From the IMG/VR virus record IMGVR_UViG_3300032242_000738, positions 20,220 through 84,219 of that record: DNA of 64,000 bases, one strand, 5' to 3'. This DNA comes from a virus. Under the pieces are notes generated by a model. That model saw nothing but the letters and a program-made list of their open reading frames with translations, had not been told where the DNA came from and ran no database searches. Below, piece by piece: positions 14,200 to 22,810 of the stretch. The position numbers and the translations under genes are program-made. Position 1 is the stretch's first letter. Each line of letters begins with the position of its first letter.

Positions 14200-15369
14200 A
14201 TGAGAGCCAATGAATTCATAACAGAAGTCAGAGATCGGATGTATCAATACATCCGAAGCATTGTTCCTACATGGCCAGAATATGTTGTGCAAGACTTGTT
14301 GTATAAAGGTCGCGGTAAAAATAAAAATTATAATGTCAATAGTGATGTCAAAGGCGAAATCCTTGAAATGATTGCGGACGCAGGACTAAGTCCCAACACT
14401 AACCCTTGGCAACTTGTGCCCAACATGAAGTTTACCATGGATATGTTTACTCCAAAGACCAAACAGAATTTAATAGCAAGGGCTGGCGGAAAAAGTGATT
14501 TAGGTATGGGCATACCAAAAGATGCTGAAAGACATGCTACACAAGCCGCACTTGTTCAACAAGTAGGTGTGAGTAAAGAACCAGTGATCTTAATAAAAAC
14601 ACCACACGGATATGCTCTACCAGAAGGTTGGCACAGAACTATACAACACTTTGCCAAGTATCCTGACGGATATACGGGTCCTGCTTATGTAGCAGTGGCA
14701 CATGGTCAGAACAGTTTGGAGGAAGGCTTGGAAGATTATGAAGGTATAAAAATCAAGTTCAGCAAAGATTCTAATGGAGTAGCAATCAAAGCATTATCAA
14801 ATGACAGCAACAAAGTATTAGGAAGTGTTGAACTATTTTTCAACGAAAAGGGACAGTTAGAACCGCAAGACCTTTGGGTCAATGATCGTTATCAAGGACA
14901 AGGCATTGCTAAAGCAATGTATGACTTTTTAAAAAATAAAGGCTACACTATTATTAGAAGTTGGGATCAAACTGACGCAGGTGCAGGATTTTGGAACAAG
15001 CACAAAGGCACAGGGGTCAATGTCTGGGAACAAGGTGTGGCGGAAGGCATCTCAAACGACATGTCTACAAAAGATATGATTGCATATCTAAGACAACACC
15101 ATGATACAAATCTACATCAAGATTATCTAAATCACATAAACACATTTAGCAAGTTTGTGTTACAAAATGTTCCTGTAAATTCAATCAAAACAAATTTGCC
15201 TAAACTAGATCCTGCAAAAGTAGAACAATACAAACAAATGGATTTTAGTAAGGCTCCTCCTATTGTAATGGGCGGGGGATATATTTTAGATGGTTACCAC
15301 AGAGCCAACGTAGCAAAAGCATTGGGTATTCCTACTATTAAAGCCTATGTTGGTATCACAACAAAATAA
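14200..15369 (+). CDS. Candidate capsid-targeted polyprotein: ParB-like, GNAT, ParB-like domains
   Basis: 389 aa, starting directly after the gp13 stop. N-terminus MRANEFITEV looks like a T4 capsid-targeting sequence with I-T-E at 7-9. Module 1 (10-172) ends with a ParB/sulfiredoxin-like stretch (PVILIKTPHGYALPEGWHRT). The junction L-E-E-G (173-176) follows. Module 2 (177-278) is a GNAT acetyltransferase-like domain: LWVNDRYQGQGIAKAMYDFL and a final GFW-x-K. The junction V-A-E-G (280-283) follows. Module 3 (284-389) has a second ParB-like motif (ILDGYHRANVAKALGIPTI, AYV). Both junctions match the prohead-protease rule (hydrophobic-x-E before G). Packaging and cleavage are inferred; ParB-like and GNAT are motif-level calls. 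Confidence 0.65.
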   Translation: MRANEFITEVRDRMYQYIRSIVPTWPEYVVQDLLYKGRGKNKNYNVNSDVKGEILEMIADAGLSPNTNPWQLVPNMKFTMDMFTPKTKQNLIARAGGKSDLGMGIPKDAERHATQAALVQQVGVSKEPVILIKTPHGYALPEGWHRTIQHFAKYPDGYTGPAYVAVAHGQNSLEEGLEDYEGIKIKFSKDSNGVAIKALSNDSNKVLGSVELFFNEKGQLEPQDLWVNDRYQGQGIAKAMYDFLKNKGYTIIRSWDQTDAGAGFWNKHKGTGVNVWEQGVAEGISNDMSTKDMIAYLRQHHDTNLHQDYLNHINTFSKFVLQNVPVNSIKTNLPKLDPAKVEQYKQMDFSKAPPIVMGGGYILDGYHRANVAKALGIPTIKAYVGITTK

Positions 15370-15378
15370 CCTAATCTC

Positions 15379-15407
15379 TTTACTTTATAGCTCTCCTGTA
15401 GTATAAT
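15379..15407 (+). promoter_or_regulatory. Sigma-70 promoter of the dNMP kinase gene
   Basis: TTTACT (15379-15384), 17 nt, TATAAT (15402-15407). The in-frame ATG at 15408 touches the -10 and would lie upstream of the transcript start, so it cannot be the normal start codon. Confidence 0.6.
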
Positions 15408-15428
15408 ATGTATTACAGGAGTTACCAT

Positions 15429-16061
15429 ATGATTATTGGAATTACGGGACTAATTTCGAGCGGCAAAGACACTATTGCCGACTATCTTTGCACATTTCAC
15501 GGGTTCAAGCGTGTTAGTTTTGCGGCATCATTGAAAGATGCAGTAGCAGCCGTCTTTGGTTGGGATAGAGAATACTTAGAAGGTTCAACTAAAAAAAGCA
15601 GAGAATGGCGAGAACAAAAAGACCAATGGTGGAGTGATCGTTTAGGAATGAATATTACACCAAGATGGGTATTACAATACTGGGGAACAGAGGTATGTCG
15701 TAATAACTTTCACAATGATATTTGGGTAGCTAGCGTAGAGAATAAATTACGTCAAACCACTGATAATATTGTAATTACCGATTGTCGTTTTGCTAATGAA
15801 GTAAGTGCAATTAAGAATGCCGGCGGAATTACTATGCGTGTTAGTCGTGGTCTACGTCCAGAATGGTATAGTGCGGCAGTTGATTACAATAATGAACCTG
15901 CAGGTAGCGAATCACATCAAAAAGCTATGGTAGAATTAGCTAATTATGCAGTACATGCCAGTGAATATAGCAGTATTGGATTATTGTATGACCATTATAT
16001 TGATAATAATGGATCAATTGATGATTTGCACAAGCAAGTCAACTCAGTAGTCAACTTGTAA
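15429..16061 (+). CDS. 1: Deoxynucleoside monophosphate kinase, T4 gp1-like
   Basis: 210 aa from the chosen start at 15429, which has AGGAG 8 nt upstream (15417-15421); the longer frame from 15408 overlaps the -10 box. The P-loop GLISSGKDT is at residues 7-15, followed by GTEVCR, VITDCRFANE and a C-terminal part typical of phage dNMP kinases. The enzyme phosphorylates dNMPs released from host DNA, feeding phage DNA synthesis. It is early, from its own sigma-70 promoter. Its 3' end overlaps the convergent HNH gene by 18 nt. Confidence 0.88.
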   Translation: MIIGITGLISSGKDTIADYLCTFHGFKRVSFAASLKDAVAAVFGWDREYLEGSTKKSREWREQKDQWWSDRLGMNITPRWVLQYWGTEVCRNNFHNDIWVASVENKLRQTTDNIVITDCRFANEVSAIKNAGGITMRVSRGLRPEWYSAAVDYNNEPAGSESHQKAMVELANYAVHASEYSSIGLLYDHYIDNNGSIDDLHKQVNSVVNL

Positions 16062-16388
16062 GTCACCACGTTTCCAAGTAACTTCTTTCTTTTTAACTAC
16101 TTCTACACAGTTAAGACATATACTACGTAAGTTAACCAAGTCAGCATTTTCTAAATTACCGTCAATATGAAAGACGGTAATCTGACTTGGGAATAGACTT
16201 TTGAAACCGCATAAATCACATGCGGTTTTTTTCTTATATCCTTTAGTTTTCCATTTAGGATTTCTAGGTTTAAGTTTGTTTTTCTTTCTACCACACTCAT
16301 CACACAAGCTTCTATAGTGTGTTATACCTAGCCGTTTATAGTTAACAGCACAGTGGTTCTTTCCGCAAGTATTACATATAGGTCGCAT
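16044..16388 (-). CDS. HNH-type zinc-binding endonuclese-like protein
   Basis: 114 aa from the preferred Met at 16388; the frame stays open to 16466, but homologues known to me begin MRPICNTCGKN. Three Cys pairs occur: CNTC, CDEC and CDLC, plus C-x-x-C at the end (CLNC). The HNH-like core is VFHIDGNLENADLVNLRSICLNC (H, N and NL-x-x-x-C). Such small proteins are frequent in T4-like cyanophages. It could be a free-standing homing-type nuclease or a recombination or packaging-linked nuclease. It is convergent with dNMP kinase, with an 18-nt overlap of coding ends. Confidence 0.75.
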   Translation of the reverse strand: MRPICNTCGKNHCAVNYKRLGITHYRSLCDECGRKKNKLKPRNPKWKTKGYKKKTACDLCGFKSLFPSQITVFHIDGNLENADLVNLRSICLNCVEVVKKKEVTWKRGDLQVDY

Positions 16389-16447
16389 GATGTATTTACT
16401 CACGGAACCTTCAAAGGCACGGTAAGACTGTCTTTTTAAAGGTATTT

Positions 16448-16455
16448 GATAAATA
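16448..16455 (+). promoter_or_regulatory. Late promoter box GATAAATA of the sheath gene
   Basis: Exact motif 54 nt before the sheath ATG at 16509, followed by a leader ending in AAAGGAAATATAAA. It lies inside the unused 5' extension of the minus-strand HNH frame. Confidence 0.75.
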
Positions 16456-16508
16456 TTAATATGCAATCAGGTAGTAAACCTCAAAATTTTACATAAAGGA
16501 AATATAAA

Positions 16509-19500
16509 ATGGCATTAACATCTCCAGGCGTAGAAGTACAAATCATTGACCAGAGTCAATACCTTCCAGCCCCAACGAATTCAGTCCCACTTATTTTAGT
16601 AGCAACAGCACAAAACAAAGCTGATGCATCTGGAACAGGTGTAGCAGCCGCGACAACAGCAGCTAACGCAAACAAATTATTCCAAGTAACAAGTCAGAGA
16701 GACTTAGTAAACTTGTATGGTACACCGTTCTTCTATACAACGACAAATGGTACACCAATACAGGGTTATGAGTTAAATGAGTATGGTTTATTAGCAGCCT
16801 ACAGTACATTAGGTGTAACAAATCGTTGTTATGTCTTACGTGCTGATATTGATCTAGCAAGTTTAGTAGGTCAAACAGGTCGTCCAACAGGTAGCCCAGA
16901 CAGTGGTACATATTGGTTAGATACTACAACTAGTACATGGGGTATATATGAATTTAATCAAACTACTGGTCAATTCATGTTACAGAATCCTATTGTTATT
17001 ACAATGGATAGTGATTTAACAGCAGGTGTACCAAACAATAGTATTGGTAATATCGGCGATTATGCTGTAAATGCTATGCAAGCCATGAGTGACCCTGAAG
17101 CGTTAAATGATAGAACATATTTTTACAAAACATCATCAAATGCATGGACAATATTAGGTTCAAGTGCTTGGAAATTAGATGTTCCTACAATACAAGCAAC
17201 ACAATCTAATCCAACATTAGGTGCAGGTGTATTCACTATCAATTTATCTGGTACATCAGGCGTTACTGCAACTATTAATGTTTCTAGTGGCAACACTGTT
17301 GATAATGTTGCATCTACTATTAATGGTTTTGGATGGGCTGGTATGTATGCTGAAGTTCGTAGTGGTAAATTATGTATTTTCAGTAATCAATTTGGCAATG
17401 GTTCTTGTTTAATTATTGCTAATGTATCTGGTACTGCACTTGCAGATATAGGTATTGCAACTGGTCGTTATAATCAGCCTGCATTTGTATATGGTACAAG
17501 TGCCCAAATGCCATTATGGAACACAAGTCAAACAACTCCTCGTCCAACAGGTAGTGTATGGTTAAAAGTTGGATCAGCTGGTACTGGTTTAAGTCCAGCA
17601 CTTTCTGTATACAACGGTGCTACAAATTCTTGGTCAGCTAAGAATGTATCTTTAGCAACAAGTGATTGGGTAGCAAGCGCAAACTTAGATGCTACTGGTG
17701 GTAAAGCAATACTTCCGGGAACTGTATATTGCCAATATGCATTTGATGCAACAGGTGTTAATCCAAGTCAGACTGCTCCTATTTACATGTGGGAAAGAAT
17801 AGCGACAGGTGAAACAGTAGTTACAGGTAATGTAAGTAATCCAATGTTTAATCTTGGTCCATATTACATGGAAGTATCTGTAAGTGTTCCTGGAAGCACA
17901 ACTTTAGACGGTCCATATTATTTTGAATTAGACGATAATAGTGATGCAGTTGATTTTGTAACAGCATGGCAAGCAGCTGGTATATCTTATACAACTGCAA
18001 TGGTAACAACAGACGGTGCTATTCAATTAACACATACTGAAGGTGGTGAAATCATATTAAATGACTTTGTTAATAGCTCATTTACTAATACAAATGCTTC
18101 TAATGGATTAATTGCCGCAGCTGGATTTGTTATAGATACAACATCTGGAGTAAAATATGGTCCTTCTAATACAACATATTTGAATGTTACTGGCACAGGT
18201 GGTACTGGATCAGGAGCTACTTATGACATTCTAGTAACTGCTGGAGTATATATAGTACATAATGCTGGCATAACAAGTCCAGGTGCAGGTGGTTATACAT
18301 TGGGTGATCAAATTACTATACCAGGTACACAACTTGGTGGAACTAGCCCAGCAAATAATTTAGTTGTTGAAATAACATCAGTATCAGTAGGTGGTAACCC
18401 AACATCAATTACTTATGTATCAGGTAATCCTACACATACATATCTAACACAGTTAAGTAACTGGAGAGAGTTCACTTATATTGCTAATGAAGGTGCGCCA
18501 GCAATGGCTCCTGCGAATGATACTAACTGGTTCTATAGTGTAGTAGATCAAGTTGATATTATGGTAAACTTCAGTGGTAACTGGTATGGTTATGGTAATC
18601 GTAACTATGATAGTAACGGATTCCCATTACCAACATTCAGTACATCAGCTACTAATCCAACTGGTCCATTAATTAGTGCAACTGCACCAACAACACAAAG
18701 TGATGGTACTAATTTAGTATACGGTGATATTTGGATTGACACTAGTGATTTAGAAAATTATCCAATTATTAATCGTTGGCAAAGTGTTAATGGTATAAAT
18801 CAATGGGTATTACTTGATAATACAAATCAAACAAGTAGTACAGGTGTAGTATTTGCTGACGCACGTTGGTCAAGTAATCAAAACACTATTAGCCCAGTTG
18901 ATGATCCTATACCAACAATCACTGGCTTATTAGCTAGTAACAACCTTGATTTAGATGCACCTGATCCAACATTATATCCTTCTGGTATGTTGTTATTCAA
19001 CACACGCCGTAGTGGTTATAACGTAAAACAGTTCAGAACTAACTACTTCAATGGTACTAGTTTCCCTGATACACAATTACCATATTACAAAGATACTTGG
19101 GTAACAGTAAGTGGTAATCAAGCAACAGGTGCACCTTACATGGGTCGTAAAGCACAACGTGCAATGGTTGTACAATCATTGAATATGGCAATTGCTACTA
19201 ACACAGCAATACGTGATGAAGATAACTTCTTCAACTTGTTAGCAACACCAAACTATCCAGAACTACAACCTGGTATGATTACATTAAATAATGACCGTGG
19301 TCAAACTGGTTATATTTTAGGTGACACACCGTTGCGTTTACCTGATAGTGCTACTGCAATTCAAGCATGGGCTAACAATGAAGCTGGCGCAGCAAGTACA
19401 GGTGAAGAAGGTTTAGTAACACGTGATACATATATGGGTCTATTCTATCCAAGTGGATTAGCAACTGACTTACAAGGTAATCAAGTTGCAGTACCAGCAT

Positions 19501-20084
19501 CATATATGATGTTGCGTACATTCTTACGTAATGATACGATTAGTTATCCTTGGTTAGCGGCAGCTGGTACTCGTCGTGGTACAATTGACAATGCATTAAG
19601 TATTGGTTACGTTGATAATATGACTGGTGAGTTTATGCCGATCAAGACACGTTTAGGTATACGTGATGTATTGTATATCAATTTCATTAATCCTTTAGTA
19701 TTCTTTACTGGTGTAGGACTATTGAATTATGGTAACAAGACTAGCTTTAATAGTCAAAGTGCGTTAGATAGAACTAACGTTGCACGATTGATTGCTTATA
19801 TACGTAGACAATTAACATTAGCAGCAAGACCGTTTGTATTTGAACCTAACGATGCATTGACACGTAATCAAATCGCAGGTGTTGTACAGTCATTGATGGT
19901 TGATTTAGTTGCTAAACGCGGTCTATACGATTATCTTGTAGTATGTGACGAAAGTAACAATACGCCAGCAAGAATTGATAGAAGTGAACTATGGATAGAT
20001 GTTGCAGTTGAACCTGTTAAGGCAGCTGAATTTATCTATATCCCAGTTCGTATAATGAACACGGGCGCTATTGGTGCTCAATAA
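16509..20084 (+). CDS. 18: Tail sheath protein, gp18-like, very large
   Basis: 1191 aa against 659 in T4. The N-terminus (SPGVEVQIIDQSQY, then VPLILVATAQNK) and the C-terminal quarter (FYPSG, VPASYMMLRTFLRNDTISYPWLAAAGTRRGTI, FINPLVFF, RLIAYIRRQL, FEPNDALTRNQI, DESNNTPARIDRSELWIDVAVEPVKAAEFIYIPVRI) are classic contractile-sheath elements. The region from about 225 to 830 is inserted beta-rich sequence without recognised motif and would face outward on a contractile tail. It has a late promoter, a strong AAAGGA binding site, and a stem-loop after the stop. Confidence 0.95.
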   Translation: MALTSPGVEVQIIDQSQYLPAPTNSVPLILVATAQNKADASGTGVAAATTAANANKLFQVTSQRDLVNLYGTPFFYTTTNGTPIQGYELNEYGLLAAYSTLGVTNRCYVLRADIDLASLVGQTGRPTGSPDSGTYWLDTTTSTWGIYEFNQTTGQFMLQNPIVITMDSDLTAGVPNNSIGNIGDYAVNAMQAMSDPEALNDRTYFYKTSSNAWTILGSSAWKLDVPTIQATQSNPTLGAGVFTINLSGTSGVTATINVSSGNTVDNVASTINGFGWAGMYAEVRSGKLCIFSNQFGNGSCLIIANVSGTALADIGIATGRYNQPAFVYGTSAQMPLWNTSQTTPRPTGSVWLKVGSAGTGLSPALSVYNGATNSWSAKNVSLATSDWVASANLDATGGKAILPGTVYCQYAFDATGVNPSQTAPIYMWERIATGETVVTGNVSNPMFNLGPYYMEVSVSVPGSTTLDGPYYFELDDNSDAVDFVTAWQAAGISYTTAMVTTDGAIQLTHTEGGEIILNDFVNSSFTNTNASNGLIAAAGFVIDTTSGVKYGPSNTTYLNVTGTGGTGSGATYDILVTAGVYIVHNAGITSPGAGGYTLGDQITIPGTQLGGTSPANNLVVEITSVSVGGNPTSITYVSGNPTHTYLTQLSNWREFTYIANEGAPAMAPANDTNWFYSVVDQVDIMVNFSGNWYGYGNRNYDSNGFPLPTFSTSATNPTGPLISATAPTTQSDGTNLVYGDIWIDTSDLENYPIINRWQSVNGINQWVLLDNTNQTSSTGVVFADARWSSNQNTISPVDDPIPTITGLLASNNLDLDAPDPTLYPSGMLLFNTRRSGYNVKQFRTNYFNGTSFPDTQLPYYKDTWVTVSGNQATGAPYMGRKAQRAMVVQSLNMAIATNTAIRDEDNFFNLLATPNYPELQPGMITLNNDRGQTGYILGDTPLRLPDSATAIQAWANNEAGAASTGEEGLVTRDTYMGLFYPSGLATDLQGNQVAVPASYMMLRTFLRNDTISYPWLAAAGTRRGTIDNALSIGYVDNMTGEFMPIKTRLGIRDVLYINFINPLVFFTGVGLLNYGNKTSFNSQSALDRTNVARLIAYIRRQLTLAARPFVFEPNDALTRNQIAGVVQSLMVDLVAKRGLYDYLVVCDESNNTPARIDRSELWIDVAVEPVKAAEFIYIPVRIMNTGAIGAQ

Positions 20085-20089
20085 AATAT

Positions 20090-20115
20090 GATACCCCGAA
20101 AGGGGTATCTATTTC
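20090..20115 (+). terminator. Strong stem-loop after the sheath gene
   Basis: GATACCCC (20090-20097), GAAA tetraloop, GGGGTATC (20102-20109), then TATTTCT. The U-run is weak, so it may be a partial terminator or a 3' end stabiliser separating the sheath from the tube gene's own promoter. Confidence 0.65.
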
Positions 20116-20120
20116 TAATA

Positions 20121-20128
20121 GATAAATA
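20121..20128 (+). promoter_or_regulatory. Late promoter box GATAAATA of the tube gene
   Basis: Exact motif 20 nt before the ATG at 20148, with ACAGGAGAA as Shine-Dalgarno. Confidence 0.8.
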
Positions 20129-20147
20129 TTAATAACAGGAGAAAAAA

Positions 20148-20786
20148 ATGGCAACAGCCTCACAATCATTGTTTAACATGACAGTAGCGTCAGATAACTC
20201 TGGCGGAAATCAGGGCTTGCTAATGCCCAAACTACAATATCGTTTTAGAGTTAATTTTCTAAACTTTGGAGTTAGTAATGCCACTAATGAATTAACTAAG
20301 CAAGTTATTGACGTAACACGCCCATCAGTTAGTTTTGGTGAAATTAACATACCAGTTTATAACTCTACTATGTATTTGGCAGGTAGACATGAATGGCAAC
20401 CACTAACGGTTAATGTTCGTGATGATGCATCCGGTAGTGTTTCAAAATTAGTTGGACAACAGTTACAGAAACAAATGGACTTTGTTGAACAAGCTTCAGC
20501 CGCAACAGGTCAAGATTATAAGTTTCAAACAAATATTGAAATACTAGACGGTGGTAACGGTACTGCTACTCCAGTTGTATTAGAAACATGGGAAGTATAT
20601 GGTTGCTTCTTGCAGGCAGCTAATTACAATAACCTAGCTTATAGTTCTAACGAAGTTGTAACAATACAATTATCAATTCGCTTTGACAATGCAATTCAAT
20701 CACCATTGAGTTCTGGAGTTGGTACAAGTGTTGGTCGTGCCTTAGGTGGTAAATCAACTACAGGTATTGGTTCTGGTCAAGCTTAA
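20148..20786 (+). CDS. 19: Tail tube protein, gp19-like
   Basis: 212 aa. The order and motifs match tail tube proteins of T4-like phages: an N-terminal KLQYRFRVNF strand, KQVIDVTRPSVSFGEINIPVYN, then AGRHEWQPLTVNVRDD and a C-terminal ETWEVYGCFLQAANYNNLAYSSNEVVTIQLSIRFDNA. The tube forms the DNA channel inside the sheath. It lies immediately after gp18, as in T4, with its own late promoter and a strong binding site. A Gly/Ser-rich tail follows the core. Confidence 0.93.
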   Translation: MATASQSLFNMTVASDNSGGNQGLLMPKLQYRFRVNFLNFGVSNATNELTKQVIDVTRPSVSFGEINIPVYNSTMYLAGRHEWQPLTVNVRDDASGSVSKLVGQQLQKQMDFVEQASAATGQDYKFQTNIEILDGGNGTATPVVLETWEVYGCFLQAANYNNLAYSSNEVVTIQLSIRFDNAIQSPLSSGVGTSVGRALGGKSTTGIGSGQA

Positions 20787-20804
20787 TATATTTTAATATA
20801 TTAA
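20783..20804 (+). promoter_or_regulatory. Intercistronic hairpin between gp19 and the next start
   Basis: TTAATATAT, TTTA, ATATATTAA: a perfect 9-bp AT stem that overlaps the gp19 stop and ends one base before the next ATG. There is no Shine-Dalgarno for the downstream gene, so its translation probably depends on ribosomes coming from gp19. Confidence 0.45.
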
Positions 20805-21992
20805 ATGTCTGGATTTTTTCAGAACTTATTAACAGACACTGCCGCGGGATTCTTCGGCAGTGAATACCTTCGTGATTATACTCATGCTAGTAAAACATTT
20901 AGACCTAATGCATATCAATATGCACCTAAGTTTAAGTTTCTGTTTCATGTATATTTTGAAATCAATCAAAGTGCATATGCTGTGGGATTACCACAAGGTG
21001 CAAATTTTGGTCTAGCAGTTAAATCTGTAAAATTACCAAGCTATAGTTTTGATACACATACGATGAATCAATATAATCGTAAACGTATCGTGCAAACAAA
21101 AATAAAATATGATCCAATTGATATTAATTTCCATGATGACAATGGAAATTTAATACGTAACATGTGGTATAACTACTATACATATTACTATAAAGATGCA
21201 AGTATTCCAGTAGCATCAGTATCAGGCCGTCAAGCACAACAAACAGGTAATGGTAGTACAAATAGTCCCAATAATGCAAACTATAACCTACGCAACATAT
21301 ATTCACAATCTATTACCGGTGACACAGATTGGGGCTATATAGGTGAAACATCAAGTACGCCTGCAACTAACATACAAGCAGGTAATGGACAAACCAAAAT
21401 TCCATTCTTTAAAAATGTTACAATATTTGGTTTCAATCAACATAAGTATGTAGCTTATACATTAATTAATCCTATCATTAATAGATTTGCACATGATACA
21501 TACAATTATGCCGAAGGTAATGGTACTATGGAAAATACAATGACGTTGGATTATGAAACTGTTAAGTATTTCCAAGGTGCTATTAGTGGCAAAGAACCTA
21601 GTAACATTGTTGCTGGTTTTGGTCTAGATCAAAATTATGATAGAATAGTTAGTCCTATTAGTAGACCGGGTAGTCAGGCTAGTATATTAGGTCAAGGCGG
21701 ACTAGTTGACGGTGTTAATGGTGTCATTGATGATTTATCAGGATCTAATAAAAATATATTAGGTGCTATACAAAAAGCTGGTGCAACATATAATACTCTT
21801 AAAAATATCAATTTAAAACAAGCAATTAAGAGTGAAGTAACTGCAGGTATTACTAATGCTATTATGAATCCATTAAATAATACTGGAAGAAATGTATTGT
21901 TTAATTTACCTATATTTGGTAGTACCCCGAATCAAGCAGCACAAGCAAATGGTAGAAACGTACTTCCTCCGGATATAAATATAGGGGGATAA
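20805..21992 (+). CDS. Tail-tube-related baseplate protein (tube initiator or cap type)
   Basis: 395 aa. Residues about 35-125 (APKFKFLFHVYFEI, LAVKSVKLPSYSFDTHTMNQYNRKR, KYDPIDINFHDDNGN) show the tube-protein fold pattern also found in gp19, gp48 and gp54. Residues 200-270 give the second half (VTIFGFNQHKYVAYTLINPII, MTLDYETVKY). The C-terminal 120 residues are low-complexity and helical. Position after gp19 and fold suggest the baseplate protein that starts or caps the tube; which of gp48 or gp54 it corresponds to is not decided. It has no Shine-Dalgarno and follows a hairpin. Confidence 0.6.
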   Translation: MSGFFQNLLTDTAAGFFGSEYLRDYTHASKTFRPNAYQYAPKFKFLFHVYFEINQSAYAVGLPQGANFGLAVKSVKLPSYSFDTHTMNQYNRKRIVQTKIKYDPIDINFHDDNGNLIRNMWYNYYTYYYKDASIPVASVSGRQAQQTGNGSTNSPNNANYNLRNIYSQSITGDTDWGYIGETSSTPATNIQAGNGQTKIPFFKNVTIFGFNQHKYVAYTLINPIINRFAHDTYNYAEGNGTMENTMTLDYETVKYFQGAISGKEPSNIVAGFGLDQNYDRIVSPISRPGSQASILGQGGLVDGVNGVIDDLSGSNKNILGAIQKAGATYNTLKNINLKQAIKSEVTAGITNAIMNPLNNTGRNVLFNLPIFGSTPNQAAQANGRNVLPPDINIGG

Positions 21993-21995
21993 ATT

Positions 21996-22358
21996 ATGGC
22001 AAGAATTATAGACGAAAGAACATCAACTGATTTAACAGTTAAAATATTTGACGATTTCTACGCATTTAACATGGTAGTAAATAGCAATGAATTTGACATT
22101 GTTAATGGATATTTTAATTCTGTATGTGATACTAAAGCTATTGCGGGAAACTTTACAACGTTTTTATTTAGAATATCACAAGAAACAGGAATACCTGTAT
22201 TAGATTTGTTAGGACAAATTCAAGGTACAGGTAGTAAGTTGCAAATGAATCAAATCATAACATACTATCTAAACAGTTTTAAATCTAAAACAAGTTTATA
22301 TGGTGTAAGTACTGTACCACAATCTAATCAACCTGTAGCACGTAATATCGTGCAATAA
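21996..22358 (+). CDS. Conserved small tail-region protein
   Basis: 120 aa, four bases after the upstream stop, with AGGGGGAT just upstream as binding site. Mainly helical, with DFYAFNMVVNSNEFDIVNGYF and FTTFLFRISQETGIPVLDLL. No catalytic motif or membrane segment. Similar small proteins sit at this position in T4-like cyanophages as I recall, without assigned function. Co-transcribed with gp19 and the head-completion gene, it is likely a baseplate or assembly factor. Confidence 0.55.
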   Translation: MARIIDERTSTDLTVKIFDDFYAFNMVVNSNEFDIVNGYFNSVCDTKAIAGNFTTFLFRISQETGIPVLDLLGQIQGTGSKLQMNQIITYYLNSFKSKTSLYGVSTVPQSNQPVARNIVQ

Positions 22359-22360
22359 TC

Positions 22361-22798
22361 ATGGCTAAGTTTGCTCAAGGTACATTTGTCCCCAAAAATA
22401 CTCAAAAATATGTAGGTAAACATACCCCAAGATATCGTAGTGGATGGGAACTAACATTTATGATGTTCCTGGATTCTAATTCAAACATAATTCAATGGGC
22501 AAGTGAATCTATTAGAATTCCATATAGAAATCCCTTAACCGGAAAAGCTAGCATATATGTCCCGGATTTTTTAGTTTTATATGAAAATAAGTATAAGAAG
22601 CAAATAGCTGAACTTGTTGAAATCAAACCAAAAAAACAATCACTAATTGAAAGTAAAACAGCTAGTGCTAGAGACCAAGCTATTGTAGCAGTTAATCACG
22701 CTAAATGGGCATCCGCACGTGCATGGTGTTCTCAGAACGGTTTAACTTTTAGAGTAATTAATGAAAATGATCTTTTCTATAATGGGCGAAGCAAGTAA
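22361..22798 (+). CDS. 4: Head completion protein, gp4-like, with PD-(D/E)XK core
   Basis: 145 aa. The pattern F-x-P-K-N-x-x-K-Y-x-G, YRSGWELTFMMFLD, WASESIRIPYRNPLTGK, YVPDFLV and ELVEIKPKKQ is that of T4 gp4 (gene 50/65 product), needed to finish packaged heads. PDF and E-I-K are the D and E-x-K of a TnsA-like nuclease fold, so it may trim the packaged DNA end. It begins 2 nt after the upstream stop. Family assignment is confident; nuclease activity is inferred from the motif. Confidence 0.85.
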   Translation: MAKFAQGTFVPKNTQKYVGKHTPRYRSGWELTFMMFLDSNSNIIQWASESIRIPYRNPLTGKASIYVPDFLVLYENKYKKQIAELVEIKPKKQSLIESKTASARDQAIVAVNHAKWASARAWCSQNGLTFRVINENDLFYNGRSK

Positions 22799-22805
22799 CT
22801 AAATA
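22798..22805 (+). promoter_or_regulatory. Degenerate late box ACTAAATA directly before the small terminase gene
   Basis: The TAAATA core ends 5 nt before the ATG at 22811. No Shine-Dalgarno lies in between, so a late transcript from here would be leaderless. Confidence 0.5.
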
Positions 22806-22810
22806 CTTGT

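Noticed and set aside
15408-15428. Upstream ATG extending the dNMP kinase
   Set aside because: It overlaps the TATAAT of the gene's own promoter and lacks a binding site; ATG 15429 has AGGAG and starts directly before the P-loop strand.
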